Below are positions 1 to 9,760 of a stretch of 64,000 nt of DNA, one piece after another (positions within the stretch are counted from its first letter, which is position 1; the number at the start of each line of letters is the position of its first letter). The notes below the pieces were generated by a model. It was not told the origin of the DNA. It saw only the letters and a list, made by a program, of their open reading frames with translations, and did not search any database. This stretch comes from an uncultured Collinsella sp. (GTDB lineage: Bacteria > Actinomycetota > Coriobacteriia > Coriobacteriales > Coriobacteriaceae): positions 68,608 through 132,607 of the forward strand of contig CATYVH010000004.1 in the NCBI GenBank assembly GCA_958413765.1. Reading direction: 5' to 3'. The position numbers were made by a program, and so were the translations under genes.

Positions 1-205
1 AACAGGTGGAGGCGAAATCCGGGTCTAGATGTTACAGATCGAGACACAGGGGTCCCTCCCCGACTTCAATCTCGATCTGTAACATCTTGGGCCCCAAAAC
101 CCCTCTTACTGTTACAAATCAAGACATTCAAAATCCGCCGAAAGGTTTGTCTCGATCTGTAACATCTGGAACCCAAATCCTCGTCTAATTGTTACAGATG
201 GAGAC
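1..205. repeat. 80-bp-period array of alternating inverted 15-mers
   Basis: Five copies of a 15-mer close to GTTACAGATCGAGAC lie at 31-45 (+), 69-83 (-), 111-125 (+), 149-163 (-) and 191-205 (+). Same-orientation copies are exactly 80 bp apart (31/111/191 and 69/149), and successive copies alternate 38 and 42 bp apart. Positions 1-3 (AAC) match the last three bases of a minus-oriented copy at the phase expected, so the array very likely continues to the left of the window. The sequences between copies are not similar to one another. Each +/- pair could form a hairpin. No gene overlaps; the only ORF (6-188) is an unsupported shadow. After 205 the pattern decays; a direct repeat TTGTCGAC occurs at about 221 and 238. 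Confidence 0.85.
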
Positions 206-342
206 GAACGGTTGCCTTAGTTGTCGACAGACGAGGTTGTCGACGTTACTGAGTCTCCCCTCTCCTGCCGTTGGCGGGTGTTGCGGGGCTGTTCGCCGCA
301 TTGCCGCCGCACTGGGGGTGTGCAGACCGTAGGATAGTCTTA

Positions 343-357
343 TTGACAGCCTGTCAA
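343..357. promoter_or_regulatory. palindrome upstream of the FAD oxidoreductase operon
   Basis: TTGACAG-C-CTGTCAA is a perfect 7-bp dyad with a one-base centre. It ends 8 bases before the GGGAGG ribosome binding site (365-370) of the first gene, so a bound protein would block transcription or translation initiation. This is typical of an operator; the regulator is unknown. Confidence 0.5.
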
Positions 358-374
358 CTTATCTGGGAGGCACT

Positions 375-1829
375 GTGGCAGAAACGTTTGATATCGCAAT
401 TGTTGGCGCGGGCATTACCGGGTGCGCCATCGCGAGGCGGCTCGCGCGGTTTGACCTGTCCATTTGCGTAGTCGAGGCGGCTAACGATATTGCGCTGGGC
501 GCGTCGAAGGCCAACGGCGGCCTGGTGCACGCTGGCTACGATCCGGCGCCGGGCACCGTAAAGGCACAGGTCAACGCCCGTGGCTGCGAGCTATATGGCG
601 CGTGGGCCCAGGAGCTGGGCTTTCTGTTCTGCCGCACCGGGTCGATGGTGTTGGGCTTTAACGACGAGGACCGCGCGCATCTGGAAAAGCTGCGCCAGAA
701 TGGCCTGGCGAACGGCGTGCCCGAGCTGGCGATTATAGGCCCCGAGCGCATCCACGAGCTGGAGCCGCGCGCGAGTGCCCAGGCCACGTGCGCGCTTTGG
801 TGCCCCTCGACGGGCTTTGTCGACCCGTTTGAGGTTGCCATCGCCGCGCTGGAGAACGCCGTGGCCAACGGGGTGACGTTTATGCGGTCAGCGCCGGTGG
901 AAGCGATTGAAGTCGCGGACTCGGGCGACGACGCGCGCTTTACGTTGGCGACGCCCGCCGGCGACGTGCGCTGTCGCTATCTAATCAACGCCGCAGGCAA
1001 CGGCGCCGCGCACCTCTCGCATATGGCGGGCGCCGAGAAGTTCCAGATGGTCTGGCGTCAGGGCAACATCGTGGTGCTGGACAAGGAGCCGCGGGCGCTC
1101 ATGCCGCTCTACCCCGTTCCCACGCCAGTGTCCAAGGGCGTTATTGTCACGGGCACCGTGCACGGCAACACCGTAATCACCGCGACCGCTGCCGTGCGGG
1201 AGCCGGGCGACACGCAGACCTATGCAAGCGATGTGAACGCGCTGCTGACGGGAGCGCGCAAACTGGTTCCCGATCTGGACACGCGCCGCTTGGTGCGCGC
1301 GTTTGCCGGCGGGCGCCCGGTCATTCAGGGGACCAACGACTTCTTTATTGGGCAGTCGGCTGTGGTGCCAGGGCTGTTTCAGGCAGCGGGCATTCAGTCG
1401 CCAGGCGTGGCGAGCGCGCCGGCCATTGCCGAACGCATGGAGCACGTGATGCGCGAGGCGGGCGTGGAGCTGCACGAACGGGACGACTGGGATCCGATTC
1501 GCCACGCGCCGGACGACTTTGACCGCGCGCCGCTTGCGCGCAAGGAAGAACTCATTGAGTCCGACCCCGCGTGGGGGCAGATCGTCTGCCGCTGCGAGAC
1601 GGTGCCCGAAGCCGAGATTGTGGCCGCGATTCGACGCCAGCCGGGCGCGGTTTCGGTCGAGGGCGTCAAGCGCCGCTGCCGTGCCGGCATGGGTCGGTGC
1701 CAAAGCGGCTTTTGCCAGAGCCGTGTGGTGGCGATCCTGGCGCGTGAGTTGGGCTGCGACCCCAGCGAAGTGCTGTTGGAAGATGCCGGATCTTGGTTGG
1801 TCGAGGGACCGCTGAAGGGGGTGCGCTAG
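375..1829 (+). CDS. GlpA-like FAD-dependent oxidoreductase with C-terminal [2Fe-2S] BFD domain
   Basis: 484 residues. The N-terminal dinucleotide fold GAGITGCAIA (residues 11-20) and the DAO-type FAD domain resemble anaerobic glycerol-3-phosphate dehydrogenase subunit A. The C-terminal 80 residues carry a BFD-like [2Fe-2S] domain with Cys405, Cys407, Cys435, Cys442 and Cys447. A GTG start is chosen because GGGAGG lies four bases upstream. It is followed one base later by a second flavoprotein and then a DUF1667 protein; this trio is a recurrent anaerobic arrangement in Firmicutes and Actinobacteria, often annotated as a glycerol-3-phosphate oxidation module. No glpK or glpF is nearby here, so the substrate (glycerol-3-phosphate or another hydroxyacid) is inferred from family only. 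A dyad at 343-357 probably controls the operon. Confidence 0.8.
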   Translation: MAETFDIAIVGAGITGCAIARRLARFDLSICVVEAANDIALGASKANGGLVHAGYDPAPGTVKAQVNARGCELYGAWAQELGFLFCRTGSMVLGFNDEDRAHLEKLRQNGLANGVPELAIIGPERIHELEPRASAQATCALWCPSTGFVDPFEVAIAALENAVANGVTFMRSAPVEAIEVADSGDDARFTLATPAGDVRCRYLINAAGNGAAHLSHMAGAEKFQMVWRQGNIVVLDKEPRALMPLYPVPTPVSKGVIVTGTVHGNTVITATAAVREPGDTQTYASDVNALLTGARKLVPDLDTRRLVRAFAGGRPVIQGTNDFFIGQSAVVPGLFQAAGIQSPGVASAPAIAERMEHVMREAGVELHERDDWDPIRHAPDDFDRAPLARKEELIESDPAWGQIVCRCETVPEAEIVAAIRRQPGAVSVEGVKRRCRAGMGRCQSGFCQSRVVAILARELGCDPSEVLLEDAGSWLVEGPLKGVR

Positions 1830-1830
1830 G

Positions 1831-3183
1831 ATGGCGACGTTTGATATGCGCGACGAACGCGCGGAGGCCGGAGCTGTAACGCCTGTGCAAACGCAGGCGT
1901 TCGACGTGGTCGTTATCGGAGGCGGACCCGCCGGCATGGCGGCCGCGCTTGCCGCACACAAGGCCGGCGCGCACGTGGCCATCGTGGAGCGCGAGCAGCA
2001 TCTGGGCGGCATCCTGCGCCAGTGCATCCACCCCGGCTTTGGCCTGTCGCACTTTAAACAGGAGCTTACCGGTCCCGAGTACGCGCAGCGCTTTATCGAC
2101 CAGGTGCACGCAACCGACATTGCGCTGTTCCTGAACAGCATGGTGATTGGGATTGATTCGGGCGAGCCTGCGGAAGACACCGCGGTCCACACCGTCACGC
2201 TCATGAACCCTGCCGGTATGCTGCAGCTCACCGGGCGCGCAGTTGTCCTTGCCATGGGGTGCCGCGAGCGTACCCGCAGCGAGATCAAGATCCCCGGCAG
2301 CCGTCCCGCTGGCGTGTTTACGGCCGGCTTGGCGCAGCGATACATCAATATCGAGAACCTCAAGCCCGGCTCGCGCGCCGTCATTTTGGGCTCGGGTGAC
2401 ATCGGGCTGATCATGGCGCGCCGCTGCACGCTCGAGGGGATTTCGGTCGAGGGCGTGTACGAGCTCATGCCGTACGCCAACGGCCTGCGCCGCAATGTGA
2501 AAAATTGTCTGGACGACTTTGGCATTCCGCTGCATCTGTCTACCACGGTCACGCGCGTGATCGGGCACGACCGCGTGGAGGCCGTCGAGGTAAGTCAGGT
2601 CGATGAGCACCTGGCACCCATTCCGGGAACCGAGCGCATCGTTTCGTGCGACACACTGCTGCTCTCGGTGGGCCTGATTCCCGCGAACGAGCTTTCGGTT
2701 GCCGCGGGCGTTGAGCTTGACCCGCACACGCGCGGCGCCGTGGTGGACCAGAGTCTGCAAACGGGCGTGCCGGGCATCTTTGCCTGTGGCAACGTGCTGC
2801 ACGTGCACGACCTGGCCGACAACGTGACGACCGAGTCCGAGAGGGCTGGCGCAGCTGCAGCGGCGTACGCGTTGGAAACCGGCGCGGACGTCGTTCCGGA
2901 CTGCGAGCTCACCGTCTCCCCTGCCGGCATTGCGGGCTACGCGCTGCCGGGACGCATTACGGCTGTGGCGCTCACCAAGCTGAACTTCCGCGTGCGCCGA
3001 CCGGTCGACACCGCCCGCGTGCGCATTCTCGCTGGCGGCAAGGAGCTGTTTGTGGGCAAGGTCCGCCCGTTTAAACCGAGTGTTATGGAAAGCTTCCCAC
3101 TGCCGGCAAAGGTCATCAAGCAGGCGCTCGATCTGGGTGCCAGCGAGATTGTTCTATCCGTCGATTCCATCGAGGAGGCATAA
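1831..3183 (+). CDS. FAD/NAD(P)-dependent oxidoreductase (GlpB-position subunit)
   Basis: 450 residues with two nucleotide-binding folds: VVVIGGGPAGMAAALAAHKA near residue 26 for FAD and ILGSGDIGLIMARR near residue 186 for NAD(P). A CGN motif (FACGNVLHVHD) near residue 315 is typical of pyridine nucleotide-disulfide reductase-like FAD proteins. It starts one base after the stop of the GlpA-like gene and is followed three bases later by the DUF1667 gene, so all three are surely co-transcribed and probably form one complex that passes electrons from the substrate flavin to a carrier. The C-terminal quarter is a small domain specific to this subfamily. The physiological acceptor cannot be read from sequence. 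Confidence 0.8.
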   Translation: MATFDMRDERAEAGAVTPVQTQAFDVVVIGGGPAGMAAALAAHKAGAHVAIVEREQHLGGILRQCIHPGFGLSHFKQELTGPEYAQRFIDQVHATDIALFLNSMVIGIDSGEPAEDTAVHTVTLMNPAGMLQLTGRAVVLAMGCRERTRSEIKIPGSRPAGVFTAGLAQRYINIENLKPGSRAVILGSGDIGLIMARRCTLEGISVEGVYELMPYANGLRRNVKNCLDDFGIPLHLSTTVTRVIGHDRVEAVEVSQVDEHLAPIPGTERIVSCDTLLLSVGLIPANELSVAAGVELDPHTRGAVVDQSLQTGVPGIFACGNVLHVHDLADNVTTESERAGAAAAAYALETGADVVPDCELTVSPAGIAGYALPGRITAVALTKLNFRVRRPVDTARVRILAGGKELFVGKVRPFKPSVMESFPLPAKVIKQALDLGASEIVLSVDSIEEA

Positions 3184-3186
3184 ACT

Positions 3187-3585
3187 ATGAGCGATAACGT
3201 GGTCGAAACGCTGCAGTTCAACTGCACCACCTGCCCATCCGAGTGCCTTCTGACCGTAGAGGTGGAGCGCGACGCCAATGGCGCCGTGGTGGAAGTGCGC
3301 TCCGTGACCGGCAACAACTGCCCGCGCGGCGATACGTTCGCGCATCAGGAGCTCACCTGCCCCATGCGCGTGCTCACGACGACCGTGGCCGTCTCCGGCG
3401 GCGACGAAGCCCTGCTCCCCGTGCGCACGGCCGAAGCCATCCCGCTGGCACTCCACGCCCAAGCCATGGCCCTCATCCGAGGTCTAGTCGTCAACGCCCC
3501 CATCCGCATGGGCGACGTCGTGCTGGAAGATCTTCTCGGCACCAACATTGACCTAGTCGCCAGCATGGACATCGACCCAGCCTAA
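3187..3585 (+). CDS. DUF1667 protein, third member of the oxidoreductase trio
   Basis: 132 residues. The N-terminal 55 residues carry two CxxC-like pairs, FNCTTCPSEC and NNCPRG/LTCPM, that are candidate Fe-S or zinc ligands; this is the DUF1667 signature. The gene follows the two flavoproteins with a three-base gap and a good AGGAGG-like site (gaggaggca) upstream, so it belongs to the same operon. Members of this family sit almost always beside GlpA-like flavoproteins and are thought to be a small electron-transfer subunit; no biochemical role is established that I know of. Confidence 0.8.
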   Translation: MSDNVVETLQFNCTTCPSECLLTVEVERDANGAVVEVRSVTGNNCPRGDTFAHQELTCPMRVLTTTVAVSGGDEALLPVRTAEAIPLALHAQAMALIRGLVVNAPIRMGDVVLEDLLGTNIDLVASMDIDPA

Positions 3586-3714
3586 GCAGCAAATTTGGGA
3601 CGGGGCTCTTTTAGCTGCTTTTGCAAGGAGTGTCCCCAGGTGCCGGCATAAAAGGAACGTCCCTATGTGCCGGGCTTGGGATACCATGGTGGCAGCCTAG
3701 CGAAAGGATGTTTC

Positions 3715-4803
3715 ATGGCACATGTCGATGACCAGCGTGTGGCGCGCGTGCTCGATGCGCTCGAGGCTCAGCACCCCGGCGCGCAGCTCCTCGTAAACGA
3801 CCCGTGGTCGATCTATTACCTGACCGGCTTTTATGCCGATATGTTCGAGCGTTTTTGTGGCGTGCTGCTCACGCGCGGCAGCGAGCCGGTAATCCTGGTC
3901 AACGCCCTGCACCAGCTGCCCGAGTATGACAATGCCCGCGTTGCCTACCACACCGACACCGATGTCGTGGCCAACGCCATCGCGAGTGAGATCGACCCGA
4001 CCAAACCGCTCGGCATCGACACCGTCATGCGCTCCGGCTTTTTGATGCCGCTTATGGAGCGCCACGCCGCCAGCGAGTTTTTCCTGGGCGATTTTGCCGT
4101 CACCGCCGCACGCACCTACAAGGATGCCGCCGAGCAGGAGCTCATGCGCGCGTCCTCGGCCGCTAACGATGCCGTGATGGCCGATGTTATCAAGCTCGTC
4201 CACGAGGGCGTGACGGAGCGCGAAATTGCCGACCAGATGCTAAGTCTGTATCGCAAGCACGGCTGCGAGGGCTTTAGCTTTCCGCCCATCGTGAGCTTTG
4301 GCGCCAACGCCGGCGACCCGCATCACGAGCCCGACGACACCGTACTCAAGCGTGGCGACGTGGTGCTGTTCGACATTGGCGGACGGCATCGCAACTACTG
4401 CTCGGACATGACGCGCACGTTCTTTTGGGGCGAGCCGGACGAGGAGACCGTGCGTATCTACGATATCGTGCGCCGTGCCAACGAGGCCGCCGAGGCGCTC
4501 ATCGCGCCGGGCGTTCGCATGTGCGACTTGGACCGCGCCGCACGCGATGTGATCGAGGACGCAGGCTATGGCAGATACTTTACACATCGCCTGGGCCACT
4601 CGATTGGTCTGCAGGACCACGAGCCGGGCGACGTCTCGCTCGTCAACGAGCAGGTCGTAGAGCCAGGCATGACGTTCTCCATCGAACCGGGCATCTACCT
4701 CCCCGGTCGCGCCGGCGTCCGCATCGAGGACTTGGCCCTGGTGACCGAGTCCGGCGTCGAGATTCTCAACGCCTACCCCCACGATCCGGTCCGCCTAGAC
4801 TAG
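3715..4803 (+). CDS. M24 family metallopeptidase (Xaa-Pro aminopeptidase-like)
   Basis: 362 residues. The N-terminal creatinase-like domain (about 1-125) is followed by the pita-bread catalytic domain. Metal ligands are visible: Asp in LFDIGG, Asp in CSDMTRTFF, His in HRLGHSIGLQDHE, Glu in FSIEPGIY and Glu in RIEDL. It should cleave N-terminal residues before proline in cytoplasmic peptides. The start at 3715 is preceded by GAAAGGATG; an in-frame upstream start at 3667 lacks a ribosome binding site. It stands alone, downstream of the DUF1667 operon, and ends just before a hairpin at 4808-4835. Confidence 0.9.
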   Translation: MAHVDDQRVARVLDALEAQHPGAQLLVNDPWSIYYLTGFYADMFERFCGVLLTRGSEPVILVNALHQLPEYDNARVAYHTDTDVVANAIASEIDPTKPLGIDTVMRSGFLMPLMERHAASEFFLGDFAVTAARTYKDAAEQELMRASSAANDAVMADVIKLVHEGVTEREIADQMLSLYRKHGCEGFSFPPIVSFGANAGDPHHEPDDTVLKRGDVVLFDIGGRHRNYCSDMTRTFFWGEPDEETVRIYDIVRRANEAAEALIAPGVRMCDLDRAARDVIEDAGYGRYFTHRLGHSIGLQDHEPGDVSLVNEQVVEPGMTFSIEPGIYLPGRAGVRIEDLALVTESGVEILNAYPHDPVRLD

Positions 4804-4807
4804 CCAA

Positions 4808-4835
4808 TGTGACAAAGGAACAGTCCCTTTGTCAC
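4808..4835. repeat. GGGAC-type hairpin, copy 1
   Basis: TGTGACAAAGG and CCTTTGTCAC flank AACAGTC, making a near-perfect hairpin just after the M24 peptidase stop. The same sequence recurs at 39825-39853, where it works as the xpt terminator. Here the T tract is weak, so it may only protect the transcript end. Confidence 0.7.
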
Positions 4836-4850
4836 CTTCCGATTAGCTGC

Positions 4851-5010
4851 GCCACGAAAACGGCCTATCTACTACGTTTAGCCCGCATGGGTCGACCACA
4901 CCTGTGTTTTCGCAAAACTGGTAAGCCATCTACCTGCGGTTTTCATTTCGCAATTCTCGGTGTGGTCGGGGGTAGTCGGTAAAACGTAGTAGATAGGCCC
5001 ATTTCGTGGC
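4851..5010. other. 160-bp nested inverted-repeat element (possible structured RNA)
   Basis: The 29-nt outer arms (4851-4879 and 4982-5010) match at 27 of 29 positions. Inside them a second perfect 10-bp pair, CGACCACACC (4893-4902) with GGTGTGGTCG (4959-4968), encloses a 56-nt core. The whole lies between the convergent M24 peptidase and folC genes, with no ORF of its own. Nested stems of this length are unlike a simple terminator and suggest a folded RNA or a palindromic mobile remnant. I do not recognise it. Confidence 0.55.
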
Positions 5011-5072
5011 AAGCGAGTCAACTCGGGGCGCAGGGCAGCCAAAAAAGCCCCGTCCCAAATTGACTGCTTTTG

Positions 5073-5139
5073 AGTTGCGGTGATATACGGACTGTTTGAG
5101 GCTTCTGGCTTGTAAAACAGTCCGTATTTCACCGCAACT
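5073..5139. repeat. GCGGTGAWATRCGGACT hairpin, copy 1 (folC 3' end)
   Basis: Arms of 25 nt (5073-5097 and 5115-5139) pair with one mismatch around a 17-nt loop. The same arms recur at 59985-60051 around a different loop. This copy lies 15 bp after the folC stop on the minus strand and probably ends its transcript. Confidence 0.7.
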
Positions 5140-5153
5140 GCTGAGGGGATGGG

Positions 5154-6497
5154 TTAACGGAGCAGGCCGGCCACTTCGCCGGCTAGGGTGATGGTGCCGG
5201 CTGCTACGAAGGGCTCTCCGGCGGCATCGAGGGCTGCGAGGGCCTCGGAAACGCTGGGGTACACGCCCGCGAGCTTATCGGCGTCCACCAGGGCAGAGAG
5301 CTCCTCCGCCGGCAGGGCGCGGTCGGAATCGGTCTGCGTTACGACTACACGCGGGAAGGCGGGAATCAGCACATCGACGATACCCGCCACGTCCTTGTCG
5401 GCCAGCGCGGCGCACAGCAGCGTGGGGCGATTCTCTACGCACGGGTCGATCTCGTCCAACGCGCTTACAAAGTTCTCGCAGCTCTGGGGGTTATGACAGG
5501 CGTCGATCAGCTTGAGCGGATCGGTCCCCAACACGTCAAAACGACCCGGCGTGGGGCAACCCATAAGCGATGCATCCAACGCATCGTGGTCGAGCTCGCG
5601 ACCCAGATACCCCTCGCACAGCATAATCGCGCACGCAGCATTCTGCGGCTGATAGGCCGGCTTGACCATGCTCGACGTATAAATCGCACGCGGCGTGGTG
5701 CAGCTGAACTCAACCGTATCGCCCACATGCGCCGGCACCTTGGTCGTGGCGTGGCTCACCACCAGCGGCACCACACTGCACTCACGGCAACGGGCATCCA
5801 TCACGCGCTGAACGCTCGACTCGTGCGTGCCCTCGCCCAGCACAACAAGACGTCCGGGCTTGATGACCGCGGCCTTCTCCCCCGCAATGGCCTCGAGCGT
5901 GTCGCCCAAAATGCGTGTATGGTCGAGGCCGATACCCGTAATGGCAACGGTGACGGGATCGGTCGCACTCGTGGCGTCCCAACGGCCGCCCATGCCAACC
6001 TCGAGCACGGCAACGTCCACCGCGGCCTCGGCAAACACCACCAGCGCGGCAGCCGTCAGCAGATCAAACGGCGTGATGGTATAGGCGCGCTCCCCCGCCG
6101 CCACACGACGGGCATTCACGCGATGCCCCGCCTCAACGGCGGCAGAAACGCCACGGGCAAAGGCCTCGTCGCTCACAACGCGCCCATCGACCTCCATGCG
6201 CTCGGGATAGCGCACAAGCTGCGGAGACGTATACAGTGCGGTCTTTAACCCCTCACCACGAAGGATGGCAGCCGAAAAACGCGTAGTCGAAGTCTTGCCA
6301 TTGGTACCGGCGACCTGAATGCAATCAAAATATTCGTCCGGACGCCCCAGCTCATCGAGCATATCGACAACCGTCTCGAGCAGAGGACCAGCATCCCCAG
6401 AAATCCGCCCCGTATCAGCAGCCAGCCCAACAGCCTCATCAAACGGAAGCAACTCAAACGAGAAAGGAACGACATACGACCCCGAACGCTTAGCCAT
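5154..6497 (-). CDS. folC: folylpolyglutamate synthase / dihydrofolate synthase family
   Basis: 447 residues. The ATP-binding loop VAGTNGKTSTTRF (near residue 63), the ITGIGLDHTRILGDTLEAIA region and the C-terminal Mur-ligase-like domain with DACHNPQS identify a FolC-type enzyme that adds glutamate to folates. The start at 6497 has AGGGGAC upstream; a longer reading from 6518 has no ribosome binding site. It follows valS on the same strand after about 280 bp that include a large hairpin (6651-6765), so it may have its own promoter. Whether it also has dihydrofolate synthase activity cannot be told. Confidence 0.9.
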   Translation of the reverse strand: MAKRSGSYVVPFSFELLPFDEAVGLAADTGRISGDAGPLLETVVDMLDELGRPDEYFDCIQVAGTNGKTSTTRFSAAILRGEGLKTALYTSPQLVRYPERMEVDGRVVSDEAFARGVSAAVEAGHRVNARRVAAGERAYTITPFDLLTAAALVVFAEAAVDVAVLEVGMGGRWDATSATDPVTVAITGIGLDHTRILGDTLEAIAGEKAAVIKPGRLVVLGEGTHESSVQRVMDARCRECSVVPLVVSHATTKVPAHVGDTVEFSCTTPRAIYTSSMVKPAYQPQNAACAIMLCEGYLGRELDHDALDASLMGCPTPGRFDVLGTDPLKLIDACHNPQSCENFVSALDEIDPCVENRPTLLCAALADKDVAGIVDVLIPAFPRVVVTQTDSDRALPAEELSALVDADKLAGVYPSVSEALAALDAAGEPFVAAGTITLAGEVAGLLR

Positions 6498-6650
6498 AAC
6501 CCAAAGTCCCCTCAACATAAAAAGAGGCCCGCAATAAACAACGAGCCCCTCCCATACATAATATCAGCCAAACACCGCTTTGCAGCGAGATCAAGGCCAT
6601 GACCAAGTAGCCCTTACATGCCAGATGCAAACAACCACGTAACCGCACTA

Positions 6651-6765
6651 GGAGCGGCCCGACGCTTTGCTCGATACAAGTTCCGCACGCAAAGGACAGC
6701 ACTAAATGTGCTGTCCGTCTTGCGCAGGACTGTTCGCAGTAGCGAGCAAAGCGTCGGGACGCGCC
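6651..6765. repeat. conserved-core long hairpin, copy 1 (downstream of valS)
   Basis: The outer stem pairs 6658-6673 with 6743-6758 perfectly (16 bp, extended with mismatches to 6651 and 6765). The inner stem pairs 6694-6702 with 6708-6716 around a TAAAT loop. Read on the minus strand, the core contains AGTCCTG, GCACATTTAGTGC and GTGCGGAA in that order, as in the copies at 9495-9609 and 55328-55457. The outer arms share no sequence with those copies. Confidence 0.75.
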
Positions 6766-6777
6766 CCTCAGTAAGAC

Positions 6778-9474
<2,697 letters not shown>

Positions 9475-9494
9475 ATATCTCTCCCTGTCCCGCC

Positions 9495-9609
9495 GGGGAG
9501 GAATGTAGGCCCGATTTTCGCTCGGTCAAGTCCTGGCTCGCACGAAGACCACATTAAGTGGTCTTCGGCTCGTGCGGAATCTACGAAAATCGGGGCTACA
9601 TTCCTCCCC
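9495..9609. repeat. conserved-core long hairpin, copy 2 (valS leader)
   Basis: Outer arms of 26 nt (9495-9520 and 9584-9609) pair with a single mismatch. The inner stem CGAAGACCAC (9543-9552) pairs with GTGGTCTTCG (9558-9567) around ATTAA. Core motifs on the plus strand: CGGTCAAGTCCTGG, then the inner stem, then CGTGCGGAATCTACG. It lies 20 bp upstream of the valS start, so on the minus strand it would be in the valS 5' leader, where many bacteria have a T-box instead. Confidence 0.8.
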
Positions 9610-9703
9610 TTAGGTATCGATTACTTCAGTCTGATATGACTTCGCTGAGGCTTAAACAAACAAACAGAATAACACAGGTAGTTGGGGTTATTGCGTATAT
9701 ATA

Positions 9704-9739
9704 AAACAGCCTCCGACCGCGGGTGGTCGGAGGCTGTTT
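9704..9739 (-). terminator. intrinsic terminator of the clpP-clpX operon
   Basis: A 15-bp stem containing AGCCTCCGACC pairs around a short loop and is followed on the minus strand by TTTTATATA. It lies 20 bp beyond the clpX stop. Confidence 0.85.
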
Positions 9740-9760
9740 ACAAGCACGTTTTAGGCAGGT

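Noticed and set aside
1..205. CRISPR array
   Set aside because: The repeats alternate in orientation, are only 15-19 bp, are imperfect and there are no cas genes in the window.
9475..9610. T-box riboswitch upstream of valS
   Set aside because: No T-box sequence or specifier-loop arrangement; the element is a member of the conserved-core hairpin family.
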